DNA of 26,225 bases from JBOGFI01 sp050743365 (GTDB taxonomy: Bacteria > Actinomycetota > Acidimicrobiia > IMCC26256 > JACDBD01), in assembly GCA_050743365.1 (NCBI GenBank), contig JBOGFI010000262.1, positions 1-26,225 on the forward strand. The letters run 5' to 3'. The notes under the pieces were generated by a model. The model worked only from the letters and a program-made list of their open reading frames with translations. It did no database searches and was not told the DNA's origin. Shown here piece after piece: positions 15,672-23,667 of the stretch; within the stretch, counting starts at the first letter, position 1, and each line of letters begins with the position of its first letter. The position numbers and the translations under genes are program-made.

Positions 15672-16487
15672 TCACGGATCATCACGGAGTGTGCACGGTG
15701 ACGGGCCCGTCCCGCCGCCGCACGCGATCCCCCAGTGGTACCGAGCCACGGGGTCGATCGCGGATCCGATGGTGGCGAATGGCCGGCCGTCGTCGTCGAT
15801 GACGAGGTCCGATGACTTGCCTTCCACCGAGAGCTCGAGTACGAGGTGCCACCGACACCGGCAGGTTTCCGCGAACGCACTGACCGAGATCGGGACCACC
15901 TCGCCGGGCGCCACGGTGAGGGACTGGTCGATGAAGAAGCTGTCGCCAAGTGAGTAGCCGTCGGTGGTCCGGGCGCGAGGAGGGTTGGCGTCCAGGTCGA
16001 ACCCGAGACCGGTCACGTCGACTTGTCCACCGGGGTCGCATGCGAGCACCGTCTCATCCCGAGGCTCAATGTGCTCGACGATCTCGGCCCGAGCGCCGGT
16101 CACCGTAACGGTCGACCTCGCCGTGCCTTCGAGGACGACTTTGAGCCGCGTGACCCCCACGTCTGCGGGATCGTGGTCGCGGAGCCAACGATCCCGTGCG
16201 CCGGGGCAGCCGGCATCGGGCGGCGGCGGATCGGGCGGAAGCGAACCCGGCACGGCGAGCTCGAACCCGGTGTTCGAGAGCAGGTCGTCGTCGGGCTCCA
16301 CGTCGACGGCGAGCACGCCTGCGCGGGTGGGCGAGGTGCGGCCCTCCGAGCCGTCACCGTCTTGCCCGATGAGGACGGCGACGATGACGCTGCCCACGAT
16401 GGTGACGATCAGGCCCGAGAGGATCGGGTGCTTCAGTACCTCGCCCAGGCGCGCCCACCTGCTGCGCGGTGGCGCAGCATCCGTCAT
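15672..16487 (-). CDS. Membrane-anchored protein of unknown function
   Basis: This protein of about 271 aa has one membrane segment near the N-terminus (about residues 19-41, SGLIVTIVGSVIVAVLIG) after a short basic stretch, so most of it should lie outside the cell. The outside part has several Cys residues (GCPGARDRW, LACDPGG, CRCRW, IACGGG) and strand-like patterns (STVTVTGARAEIVEHI, DLVIDDDGRPFATIGS). I recognise no family. The start is ATG 16487 or the in-frame GTG 16496; neither has a clear ribosome site. The stop of the lipoprotein gene upstream lies at 16503-16505, so the two are cotranscribed. It converges on the LigD-type gene, with 57 featureless bases between. Confidence 0.65.
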   Translation of the reverse strand: MTDAAPPRSRWARLGEVLKHPILSGLIVTIVGSVIVAVLIGQDGDGSEGRTSPTRAGVLAVDVEPDDDLLSNTGFELAVPGSLPPDPPPPDAGCPGARDRWLRDHDPADVGVTRLKVVLEGTARSTVTVTGARAEIVEHIEPRDETVLACDPGGQVDVTGLGFDLDANPPRARTTDGYSLGDSFFIDQSLTVAPGEVVPISVSAFAETCRCRWHLVLELSVEGKSSDLVIDDDGRPFATIGSAIDPVARYHWGIACGGGTGPSPCTLRDDP

Positions 16488-16502
16488 CGGAGACACCGCC
16501 AG

Positions 16503-17405
16503 CTAGCCGGCGCGGTCGGCCTCGATGACGGCGCGGAACCGCAATTCGCGGTCGAGGCTCTGGGCGATGACCTCCAATTCGACGCGGTCCTCGGTGACCG
16601 TCCCGGTCAGCTCGGCACCCTCCGCGATGGCATCGCGTTGAACGAGCGTGCCGAGCTCGGGCCGACAGGGAACGAGCAGTTGCGTCGCCTCGATGAAGTT
16701 GTAGGTGGGCAGACCGGCCCACCGGTCGGTGAGCACACCGGAGATCTCGTCGCCTTGCTGGCTGATATCCCAGTAGTCGAAGAGGGCGCTGCCACCGTCG
16801 CGGACGTCGGTGAGGAGCTGGGCGGACCACAGCTGGATCGTGCCTTCGACGCCGGTCTCCGATCCGACGAGGAGGTTGAAGGGGCTGCGCTCCCGGACTC
16901 CGCCTTCTTCGGCGGGCCGTTGGATGAAGACATCGGCTGCCATCTCGTACTCCGCGGAGCCCGCGAAGCCGAGATTGCCATCGTAGGTTTGGCAGTAGTC
17001 GTAGTACGCGATCTCTATGCTCATCGTGCCCGAGTAGTTGGATTCGGTCCTCGAGTTACGTGACCCGGCCGCCGTGGCAGCGATGGACCCTCCGGTCGGC
17101 GGCGCTGAGAGCGCGGAGCTCCCGGCCAGGTCGAGGGCCGCCACACGCGCTTCCACTGGCGCCTGCGGCTCGGCGATCGCGGGGACTCGATCCAGCCACG
17201 ACGGCTCGGCGCCGGGGGCCTCCGCGACGATCGCCTCGGCGGGCGGTGTCTCCTCGCTCCCCGGTCCGATCTCCACCGGGTCCTCGGCGGCCGCAGCCTC
17301 GGGATTGCTGTCGTCACTGCAGGCCGGCACCGCGATCGCTGCGACCACGAGGCCAACCGCGAGGCCACGCGTACGCTTCGTGCTGCCCGACGCGCCCCTC
17401 ACCAT
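16503..17405 (-). CDS. Lipoprotein of unknown function
   Basis: This 300-aa protein has a basic start, a hydrophobic run and a lipobox-like AVPAC (Cys29), followed by a disordered acidic/Pro linker (about 30-85) typical of actinobacterial surface lipoproteins. The rest forms strand-rich sequence with tyrosines (SIEIAYYDYCQTYDG, IQLWSAQLLTDVRDG, FDYWDISQQGDEISG) and ends in VTEDRVELEVIAQ and LRFRAVIEAD. No family is recognised. It starts at ATG 17405 and is the first gene of a two-gene unit with the membrane-anchored protein. The 427 bases upstream hold repeats rather than a gene. Confidence 0.7.
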   Translation of the reverse strand: MVRGASGSTKRTRGLAVGLVVAAIAVPACSDDSNPEAAAAEDPVEIGPGSEETPPAEAIVAEAPGAEPSWLDRVPAIAEPQAPVEARVAALDLAGSSALSAPPTGGSIAATAAGSRNSRTESNYSGTMSIEIAYYDYCQTYDGNLGFAGSAEYEMAADVFIQRPAEEGGVRERSPFNLLVGSETGVEGTIQLWSAQLLTDVRDGGSALFDYWDISQQGDEISGVLTDRWAGLPTYNFIEATQLLVPCRPELGTLVQRDAIAEGAELTGTVTEDRVELEVIAQSLDRELRFRAVIEADRAG

Positions 17406-17576
17406 TCCAGCCCAACTCCTGACATCCGGAGCTCCTAGGTCGTGTAGCTGATCTCCACGAGGCCGTCGCCGTCAGCCGATCCCGGTGGCCGCGGTCCACA
17501 GGTATCGGAGGTTGGAGTGCGGCCTCGCCCGATAAGTTCCCGAGAAATCAGGCGCTCGGCACTCACCACGTCGCAA

Positions 17577-17638
17577 GTCCACCGGACCCTCACAGATGCC
17601 GGACCCTCACAGATGCCGGACCCTCACAGATGGTGGAC
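17577..17638. repeat. 17-bp tandem repeat enclosed by a 7-bp inverted repeat
   Basis: GGACCCTCACAGATGCC occurs at 17584-17600 and 17601-17617, with a third copy matching its first 15 bases at 17618-17632. The array is bracketed by GTCCACC (17577-17583) and GGTGGAC (17632-17638), perfect inverted copies. In the same gap, GTACCTCTG is repeated at 17713-17721 and 17723-17731. The gap 17406-17832 contains no credible gene. The pattern could be an insertion-sequence end, a MITE-like scar or a multi-site operator. Confidence 0.6.
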
Positions 17639-17832
17639 GGCACTGTGGGTCTAACCCGTCCCGGCAGCGCGACCTCGCGGTCTTCGAGCGCCCACCTCAC
17701 GGCGTTCGCGACGTACCTCTGGGTACCTCTGTGGTCGCCGTGCGGATGGGTAAAGAGGCCTGACCCCCGTCTCCTCTGCCGCCGGGGGTCCCCGGCCCTG
17801 GCCTGCGTGCAGAGTCGGCGGTGGAGCGCGGG

Positions 17833-18119
17833 TCAGACCTGGATGACGACGCCGTCAGGGTCCGCGAAGAACGCCGTCGGCCGGCGGTCGTCGATCGTGG
17901 ACCAGCGGAGGAGTCGCCCGCCTGCTTTTCTCGACTCGCGCGACAGTCGCATCGAACTCGTCCACGTCGCGGTCGAAGAAGCCGAGGTGGTCCAAGCCGG
18001 GCTCCTCCTCCTCACCCGCCTGTCCGAGCGTCAGGATGTCGTCGTGCCCCGGCGTCGTGAGAATCGCCCGAGGGGGATCACGCTCGAGCAGCTCCATTCC
18101 GAACGCGTCGCAGTAGACC
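17833..18119 (-). pseudogene. VOC (glyoxalase/bleomycin-resistance-like) fragment with one frameshift
   Basis: Reading leftward, YCDAFGMELLERDPP, then ILTTPGHDDILTLG, EPGLDHLGFF and FDATVARVEK is the body of a vicinal-oxygen-chelate protein. The frame is lost at the four T's 17926-17929 (AAAA on the coding strand). Removing one A gives AGGRLLRWSTIDDRRPT, then AFFADPDGVVIQV and a stop, the usual VOC ending with its 'DPDG' metal-site strand. The first strand ('HVxLxVxDLxxAxxF') is missing upstream of YCDAF, where the sequence belongs to another gene on the opposite strand. The gene is therefore both truncated and frameshifted; the homopolymer shift alone could be a sequencing error, the truncation not. 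Confidence 0.65.
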
Positions 18120-18169
18120 GGGCCCCGTTCCCCAACCTGTCGCGACCCTTCGAGCACGCCGGCGACGTC

Positions 18170-18667
18170 TGCTTCGGCCCTCTCGTCGAGCTGTTCTCCC
18201 CCGACGTGCCCAACCGGGCGCGAGCCCACCTCGAGGAGTTCCAGGGGGAGCGGACGGTGCGCGCTGGGTTGGACGGCGCATGGGAGGCAACCTCGTGGTT
18301 GGCGGAGCGGGTGATGCTCGGCGGTCACACGGGCATGCCGGTGCGCGTCGGCGGCGCCCAGCTCCATCCGGCCACCGTGCACTGGGACGGAGGGTGGATC
18401 CGCGTGCGAGGGGACGGCCCCATCGATGCGGTCGCCACGAAACGGCACCTCGACGTCACCGTCTCGTCGCCGGGGCCGGCGTCCGTCACGATCGGCGTCG
18501 CCGGCCTCGATCCGACTGCAGTGGGGGCGTACCGGTGGGAGCTCCCCGGCTTGCGCGTCGACGTGAGCGCCGGCACGCCGCCCGCGGGCGCGCCGGTGGT
18601 CGTCGACGAGGGTGTCGAGATCGAGTACCCGCCGACCACGCTGGGGCTGGACGTGTCGGTGGGCTGA
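18170..18667 (+). pseudogene. 3' fragment of an unidentified plus-strand gene
   Basis: The frame ending at 18667 has strong third-position G/C and protein-like strand patterns from about 18170 on (AERVMLGGHTGMPVRVGG, ATVHWDGGWIRVRGDG, LDVTVSSPGPASVTIGV, YRWELPGLRVDVSAG). It looks like a beta-sandwich C-terminal domain. Upstream of about 18120 the same open frame is only antisense to the VOC fragment, so the true 5' part is missing. I cannot name the family. The limits of the fragment are approximate. The next 200 bases, to the SnoaL-like gene, show nothing definite. Confidence 0.4.
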
Positions 18668-18867
18668 CCGACTCTCCGGGTGTCCTCAACGCTTCCGTCG
18701 CGAGCATCGAGGTATCGGGCGGTCGTGGGACACACCCCTGGCATCGGCTGGACGATCGATCAGGGTGAGCCCCCACCCGGCGCTGGTGCGTTGTTCTCAG
18801 TGGTGATCCGCGCTCCCGGGTGGCGGCGAATGACGCTGGACCGCAGGTTGCGAGCCAGGGAGGCGCC

Positions 18868-19281
18868 ATGTCCGCCGCGGACGAGGCAACGGTCCGTCGT
18901 TTCTACGACCAGATGTGCAACGAGCGAAAGAACGACCTCGCCCCCGAGCTGTTCACTGCTGGGCACCGGCTGCACGACCCCCAGGTTCCCGCCGGCGAGG
19001 GCCCCCAGGGGATGGCCGGAGTCATATCGGCGTACCAGCAGGGTGTCGACGGCCACTGGCGGATCGAGGAGATCTTCTCGGCTGACGATCGCGTGGTCGT
19101 ACGGTGGACGGGCACCGGCACACACGTCGGCGACATGAACGGCATCCCCCCCACCGGCAACAGGGTCCGGGTCGATGCCGTCACCATCCACCGCATGGAG
19201 GAAGCCAAGATCGCCGAGACCTGGCAGGTGTGGGACACGCTCGGGTTCCTCCAGCAGCTCGGCGTCGTGCCAACCAGCTGA
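18868..19281 (+). CDS. SnoaL-like (ester cyclase type) protein
   Basis: This 137-aa NTF2-fold protein has ADEATVRRFYDQMCNERK, a 'LFTAGHRLHDP' strand with the His-Asp typical of SnoaL-type polyketide cyclases, then WRIEEIFSADDRVVVRWTGT and a late strand AVTIHRMEEAKIAETWQVWD. Catalysis in SnoaL uses an Asp in this cavity; many homologues are uncharacterised. ATG 18868 has AGGGAGG 4 bases upstream. The gene 46 bases downstream has an almost identical leader (GGGAGGCGCCATG), so both are well translated. It is unrelated in sequence detail to the other SnoaL-like protein at 12658. Confidence 0.82.
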   Translation: MSAADEATVRRFYDQMCNERKNDLAPELFTAGHRLHDPQVPAGEGPQGMAGVISAYQQGVDGHWRIEEIFSADDRVVVRWTGTGTHVGDMNGIPPTGNRVRVDAVTIHRMEEAKIAETWQVWDTLGFLQQLGVVPTS

Positions 19282-19326
19282 CCGCCCCGATAGCGTGCGC
19301 GGCGTCGCGGCCTCCCGGGAGGCGCC

Positions 19327-19917
19327 ATGACCGCGGACGACCCTGTCGACGACCCCGGCCCCGACCTGGGCGACGCCGGCGGCGCGCTGCGCGAGCAGTG
19401 GCGCGCCGAAGAGGAGGAGTACGGGAGAGCCGCCGCCGCCCAATGGGCGCATGGCCGGCGGCTCGTCGACATCGCACGCGAGCTCATGCACCGCGGCGAC
19501 ACGGTTGCGGTCAGCACCGGGGAGGCCACGTTCACCGGGCAGGTGACCCAGGTCGGCGCCGACCTGGTCCAGCTGGATACGCCCGCGGGCCGGGTCGACC
19601 TGCACCTAGCCGCGCTCACGACGGGCGCGGGGGACAGTCGCCGGGCCCGCCTGCTCGCGCCGGTCGTCGTGCGGGTGGTCGAGCGGGCACGCGCCGGGGG
19701 CCGTCGCTCAGGAGCGACGTCGGACACGTTCCGGGCCCGGCTCCTCGAATACGAGGCCGAGGCGGCGGAGGTGGTCGTCGGGTCAGTGCTGCTGAGCGAG
19801 GAGCTCCGGGGCGCGCTTACCGTCGGGCGCGATCAGCTGCGGGTGTGCGACCCGGCGGCGCGGGAGACCTACTTGCCGATCGCGTGGGTGTCGTGGGTCA
19901 TGCCCTGGCGCGAGTGA
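19327..19917 (+). CDS. Conserved actinobacterial protein of unknown function, next to the Tad locus
   Basis: This 196-aa soluble protein has a helical N-terminus (REQWRAEEEEYGRAAAAQW, then AHGRRLVDIARELMHRG), followed by an SH3-like/Sm-like strand set (DTVAVSTGEATFTGQVTQVG, DLVQLDTPAGRVDLHLAAL) and a second set near the C-terminus (GALTVGRDQLRVCDPAARE, YLPIAWVSWV). The duplicated small barrel suggests nucleic-acid or protein binding, but that is inference. From memory, similar proteins sit beside excisionase-type HTH and Tad genes in other actinobacteria, which matches the order here. ATG 19327 is preceded by GGGAGG. It converges with the HTH gene across 18 bases. Confidence 0.72.
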   Translation: MTADDPVDDPGPDLGDAGGALREQWRAEEEEYGRAAAAQWAHGRRLVDIARELMHRGDTVAVSTGEATFTGQVTQVGADLVQLDTPAGRVDLHLAALTTGAGDSRRARLLAPVVVRVVERARAGGRRSGATSDTFRARLLEYEAEAAEVVVGSVLLSEELRGALTVGRDQLRVCDPAARETYLPIAWVSWVMPWRE

Positions 19918-19935
19918 ACGAGCCGCTTCCCGCGC

Positions 19936-20229
19936 TCAGCTGCGATTGCGGGCGCGGCCCGTTGAGGTGGACTGGTCGGCGCCTGGCTGTGCCTTCAGCC
20001 AGTCGATCAGCTCGTCGCGCAGGAACCGCATCTCGCGGCCGTCGGGGAAACGGTGGCAGGGGATCTTGTCCTCCCGCACCAGCCGCCGTAGATGCTCGAC
20101 GTGCACCTGGAGCAGCTCGGCCGCCATGGCGCTGTTGAGGACGGGCGGGAACTCGGCCGGCGAGGCGGGGGCGTCATCGGGGGGAGTCACATCGGCATCG
20201 TACACGGCGACGCCCGAGATAGTGCGCAC
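19936..20229 (-). CDS. Excisionase-family / MerR-like HTH DNA-binding protein
   Basis: This 97-aa protein has a winged-helix of the excisionase type in its middle: LNSAMAAELLQVHVEHLRRL, then VREDKIPCHRFPDG and EMRFLRDELIDWLKAQPG. The order helix-turn-helix, wing ('PCHRF...REMRF'), final helix is the HTH_17 signature. Such proteins act as small promoter-binding regulators or recombination directionality factors. It is divergent from the Tad operon, and the inverted repeat at 20311-20328 lies in the shared upstream region, so control of the pilus genes is likely. The start is GTG 20229 or the GTG at 20190; neither has a ribosome site. Confidence 0.8.
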   Translation of the reverse strand: MRTISGVAVYDADVTPPDDAPASPAEFPPVLNSAMAAELLQVHVEHLRRLVREDKIPCHRFPDGREMRFLRDELIDWLKAQPGADQSTSTGRARNRS

Positions 20230-20301
20230 CTTGACAGCCTGAGGCTATCTACGGCACTCTGAGCGTGAGAGGCGGCACGCAAAAGACGTGAATCACCCCT
20301 C

Positions 20302-20330
20302 TTGACCAGAAGTGGTTGATTTACCACTAT
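20302..20330 (+). promoter_or_regulatory. Promoter of the Tad/Flp operon with an embedded operator-like inverted repeat
   Basis: TTGACC (20302-20307) and CACTAT (20325-20330) are separated by exactly 17 bases, a good sigma-70-type pair. Between and overlapping them is the perfect inverted repeat AGTGGT-TGATTT-ACCACT (20311-20328). A protein bound there would cover the -10 element, so repression is the natural expectation. The HTH gene upstream is the nearest candidate regulator. The start codon of the cpaB-like gene is 64 bases after the -10 element. Confidence 0.55.
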
Positions 20331-20393
20331 GGGCCACGCACCGTTCGGAGACGCCCAGAGGGGTGTCTCGGGCGGGTGAGAGTGGAGTCGCCG

Positions 20394-21122
20394 ATGGCGG
20401 TTTCGGTACCGAGTCGGGTGGCGGGCGAGACCGCGCCGATCGGACAGCCTCGGCGCGGTCTTCTCACCCGGCTCTCGGGCGGTCATCTGGTCATGATCGT
20501 GGCCGGGCTCGTCGGGATGGTGCTCACGCTCGCGCTCCTGCGAAACGCCGACGAACGCGTCAAGGTCGCAGTCGCAGCGACCGACCTGCGGACCGGGAGC
20601 GTCGTCGGCGAGTCGTCGGTCCGCTACGAGCGCGTCAGGATGGACGGCGACCTTCTCGAGACCGTCCTCCGCCCGGCCGACGTCGCCGAGCTCGAGCGCT
20701 CGATCGCCACCGGCCCCATCCGAGCGGGCGAGCTGATCGCACGAAGTGATCTGCGGCCCGTGGCGGCGCGGTCCGGTCTGCGCGCCGTGAGCATCCCCAT
20801 CGCGCCGTCCCGTGCCGTCAACGGTGAGCTCGCCGCCGGTGATCGGGTCGACGTCGTGCTGGCAGCGGAGCATGAGGTCGCCATCATCGTCGCCGGCGCC
20901 GAGGTGCTCGATGTCGGCGAGCCCGACCGCGGGGGTGCGTTCGGGAGAGTCGGCGACGAGTTCACGGTGACGCTCGCCGTCGACGCGCAGGAGGCCCAGC
21001 TGCTCGCAGCTGCCATCACCGACGGCGACATCCTGATCGCGCGCTCGACCGGCGCCAAGACGGCCGAGAGCACGCCGCCGCTCCCCGTCGACTTCGTCGA
21101 TCGCAGCACCACGGGCGCCTGA
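20394..21122 (+). CDS. cpaB: Flp pilus assembly protein CpaB/RcpC-like (SAF domain)
   Basis: This 242-aa protein has one N-terminal membrane helix (about residues 31-50, LVMIVAGLVGMVLTLALL). A SAF domain follows (VKVAVAATDLRTGSVVGES, then the loop and IRAGELIARSDL), then a CpaB-type core (LRAVSIPIAPSRAVNGELAA, GDRVDVVLAAE). In Tad systems this protein sits in the envelope near the secretion channel and may bind the cell wall through the SAF domain. GGAG lies 6 bases before ATG 20394. It is the first gene of a tightly packed unit: two bases separate its stop from the cpaE-like gene. Confidence 0.85.
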   Translation: MAVSVPSRVAGETAPIGQPRRGLLTRLSGGHLVMIVAGLVGMVLTLALLRNADERVKVAVAATDLRTGSVVGESSVRYERVRMDGDLLETVLRPADVAELERSIATGPIRAGELIARSDLRPVAARSGLRAVSIPIAPSRAVNGELAAGDRVDVVLAAEHEVAIIVAGAEVLDVGEPDRGGAFGRVGDEFTVTLAVDAQEAQLLAAAITDGDILIARSTGAKTAESTPPLPVDFVDRSTTGA

Positions 21123-21124
21123 GC

Positions 21125-22387
21125 ATGCCCGAGCCCGAGGTCGCGCTCGTTTTCTCGCCCGAGACCTGGGTGGAGGGTCTCCACCGGCACTTCACCGACC
21201 ACGGCGGAGCTCGGGTCCGGCAGGTGGTCATGGACCCGGCGCTCGCGCTCGAGGAGGAGTACGGCACGCTCATCGTGAGCCATCGCTGGCCTGCATTGAC
21301 GCGAGCGTTCGTCGACGCCGTCCACGCCCGCCGGCGGCGTCTGCTCGGTGTCTTCGACCCGTCGGAGCCGGCAGGACGCCAACATCTCCTCGCGGTGGGC
21401 GCCGACCACGTCATCGAGTCGGACGCCCCGATGTCCGAGTTCCTGGACGCGCTCGTTGCCCTCGCGCCAGCGGATGCGGCGGCCCCGGTGCACGATCGCG
21501 ACCTCGAGATGATCGTGGGTGAGGCCCGGGTCGACGGGCCGTCCGCCCGCGACTTACCACGTCCTTCGTTGCTGGCGGTCGGCGGTTCGCCCGGGGGTGG
21601 GGCCACCGAGATCGCCGTCGAGCTCACCCGCGCTGTGAGCGCCCGGGCCGCGCGCGCGGTCCTCGTGGACGGCGACGAGGTGCTTCCCTCGGTGGCGCAG
21701 CGCCTGGCGTGCACGATCGAGCCGAACCTGCGCACGGCCGTCGACGCGGTGGAGTACGGAATGGGCGAGCTCTCGGCCGCTGTGGTCGGCGCGCCGGGCG
21801 GATCCTTCGACGTGATCTGCGGGCTTCCCAATGTCGCCGCGTGGTCGCAGGTGCGACCGGGTGAGGTCCTCGACGTGCTGTACGCGCTGGGGCGTTCGCG
21901 TCAGGTCGTCGTCAACGTCTCGAGCCGTCTGGAGGATCTCATGGTGGGCGTGGGACGGAGCCGGTACGGCACTACGCGCGCGATCGTCGCTGCCGCGACC
22001 GCGGTCATCGGTGCCGGCCCAGGCACGCCGGTCGGCGTCGCCCGGTTGCTCGGGTGGGTCGCCGACGTTCGGACGTTGACGGAGGCGCCCATCCACCTCG
22101 TGGTGAACTTCAGCCCCGCCGATGCCTTCCGACGGGCTGAGATCGCCGAGGAGATCCGCCGGACCTATCCGCCAGCGGGCCTGTGGTTCGTCCCCCGGGA
22201 TCAGCGCGTGGAGGCGGCAGGCTGGTCGGGCCGGTTGGTCGCTCCGGGGCCGTTCACGAAGGCCGTCGACGCGCTCGCTCGTGCTGTCGCGGCGCCTCCC
22301 TCGGCCGTGGCGCCGTCCCGGTCCCGGGCGCGGCAGCGGAGTTCACGGCTCCCGTCACGGACCCCGTTCCGGGCCGGGGCCTCGTGA
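21125..22387 (+). CDS. CpaE/TadZ-like protein with a degenerate P-loop
   Basis: This 420-aa protein is in the cpaE/tadZ position of the Tad operon. Residues 1-120 look like an atypical receiver domain (VALVFSPETWVEGLHRHFTD ... LLAVGADHVIES). Residues 145-385 follow a MinD/ParA fold (LLAVGGSPGGGATEIAVEL, ARAVLVDGDEVLPSVAQRL, RQVVVNVSSRLEDL, IHLVVNFSPAD). The P-loop place reads GGSPGGGATE at 153-162. Both the lysine and the usual GKT/S are missing, so ATP binding in the ordinary way is unlikely; TadZ proteins with damaged P-loops are known as polar localisation factors. The tail is a basic Ser/Arg/Pro stretch. It overlaps cpaF by GTGA. Confidence 0.78.
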   Translation: MPEPEVALVFSPETWVEGLHRHFTDHGGARVRQVVMDPALALEEEYGTLIVSHRWPALTRAFVDAVHARRRRLLGVFDPSEPAGRQHLLAVGADHVIESDAPMSEFLDALVALAPADAAAPVHDRDLEMIVGEARVDGPSARDLPRPSLLAVGGSPGGGATEIAVELTRAVSARAARAVLVDGDEVLPSVAQRLACTIEPNLRTAVDAVEYGMGELSAAVVGAPGGSFDVICGLPNVAAWSQVRPGEVLDVLYALGRSRQVVVNVSSRLEDLMVGVGRSRYGTTRAIVAAATAVIGAGPGTPVGVARLLGWVADVRTLTEAPIHLVVNFSPADAFRRAEIAEEIRRTYPPAGLWFVPRDQRVEAAGWSGRLVAPGPFTKAVDALARAVAAPPSAVAPSRSRARQRSSRLPSRTPFRAGAS

Positions 22388-23667
22388 CCACACGGACCGA
22401 CGCCTACGACGGCATTCGCCGCAACGTTCTGACGCGCATCGAGAAGCGGCGGCTCCGACCCGAGGGTGACATCGACGAGGTCAGGGGCGAGGTCCACCGG
22501 GCCGTCGACGACTACCAACGGCGCGCCCACCTCGGTGAGGAGGTCCCGCTCAGCGACCCGACAGCCATGGTCGCTCGCGTGCTGCGCTCGATCACCGACT
22601 TCGGCGCGCTCACCGAGTTGATCGCGAGACGCGACGTCGAGGAGATCTTCATCGAGGGAGCCCGGGTGTCGTTCCTCGATGGCTCGGGCCGGCTGCGAGG
22701 CCTGACGACCCCGACCGCCGAGGGCGAGAACCGCCAGATCATCGAGCGGCTCCTGGCTGCGACGGACCGGCAGCTCAACACGAAGCACCCGATGGTCCAG
22801 GCCCGCGTCTTGCAGGGGACCGCGAGGCTCACCGCGGCCATCGCGCCGGTCGGTGACCACCTCTCCGCCACGATCCGCCGCTACACCGTGCGCAATGTGA
22901 CCCTTGCCGACCTCATCGACCGCGACTCGCTGGGCCCGGAGGCGGCGGGGTTCCTTTGGGCGCTCATGCAGTTCCGCAGCCGGGTCGCGATCTCGGGCGA
23001 GCCCGGCGCCGGCAAGACGACGCTCGCGGCCGCGCTCATCGCTGCCGGGCCCGCGAGTCACTGCATCCGCTCCTGCGAGGAGATCCGTGAGATCGCGGTC
23101 CCGGTCACGCACGGCTCGTATTACGAGGTCCGTCCGCCCTCACTCGACGGAACGGGTGAGATCAGCCTCCGTGACCTGGTGAAGTTCGTGCTGGCCATGC
23201 GGCCCGACCGCATCGTCGTCGGGGAGGTGCGAGGCGCCGAGGCGTTCGAGCTGAGCCGGGCCGTCAACGCCGGCTGCGGCTTCCTCTGCACCGTCCATGC
23301 GAACAGCGCGCCCGAGGCACTCAACGCCCTCGTCAACGCGGCGCTGATGGCGGGTGAGAACGTCACCGAGCGGGTCGTGCGCAAGGTCTTCTCAGAATCG
23401 CTCGACCTCGTCGTGCACCTCGACCGCGACGACCTTCCTCGGGGCGATCTGGAAGGTATCCGCCGCCAGGTGACCGAGATCATCGCGGTCGTACCGGCGC
23501 TATCCGATGACTTCACCGTCGAGCCGATCTTCGTGCGCGAGGCGCTGGGCAAGCCGCTGCTCTGGACGGGTGCCCTGCCGGGCCGTCTGGAGGGACGCGT
23601 CAACCGCGCCCTACCGGAGGGGCTCACGCTTCGCCGGATCGTGGAGGGCGGGAGGGTCCCGGCGTGA
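22384..23667 (+). CDS. cpaF: Tad/Flp pilus assembly ATPase CpaF (TadA)
   Basis: This 427-aa protein is a secretion-type ATPase of the PulE-VirB11 family that powers Flp pilus extension. Motifs present are GEPGAGKTT (Walker A, Lys211), the Asp box EEIREIAVP, DRIVVGEVRGAEAFEL (Walker B) and the His box FLCTVHANSAPEALNALV. The N-terminal domain includes the CpaF-typical ALTELIARRDVEEIFIEG and TDRQLNTKHPMVQARVL. The GTG 22384 start overlaps the TGA of the cpaE-like gene as GTGA; an open frame runs further upstream but would overlap the cpaE-like gene heavily. Its own stop overlaps the tadB start in the same way, so the unit is translationally coupled throughout. Confidence 0.95.
   Translation: MTTRTDAYDGIRRNVLTRIEKRRLRPEGDIDEVRGEVHRAVDDYQRRAHLGEEVPLSDPTAMVARVLRSITDFGALTELIARRDVEEIFIEGARVSFLDGSGRLRGLTTPTAEGENRQIIERLLAATDRQLNTKHPMVQARVLQGTARLTAAIAPVGDHLSATIRRYTVRNVTLADLIDRDSLGPEAAGFLWALMQFRSRVAISGEPGAGKTTLAAALIAAGPASHCIRSCEEIREIAVPVTHGSYYEVRPPSLDGTGEISLRDLVKFVLAMRPDRIVVGEVRGAEAFELSRAVNAGCGFLCTVHANSAPEALNALVNAALMAGENVTERVVRKVFSESLDLVVHLDRDDLPRGDLEGIRRQVTEIIAVVPALSDDFTVEPIFVREALGKPLLWTGALPGRLEGRVNRALPEGLTLRRIVEGGRVPA

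Noticed and set aside
17584..17632. Tandem repeat as a CRISPR array
   Set aside because: Units are contiguous without spacers and there are no cas genes.
17630..18120. N-terminal part of the 345-codon plus-strand frame as a gene start
   Set aside because: No ribosome site, no protein-like pattern, and it is antisense to a recognisable VOC gene body.
20231..20251. TTGACA at 20231 as the -35 of the Tad promoter
   Set aside because: No -10-like hexamer at 16-18 bases; the TTGACC/CACTAT pair further down fits much better.
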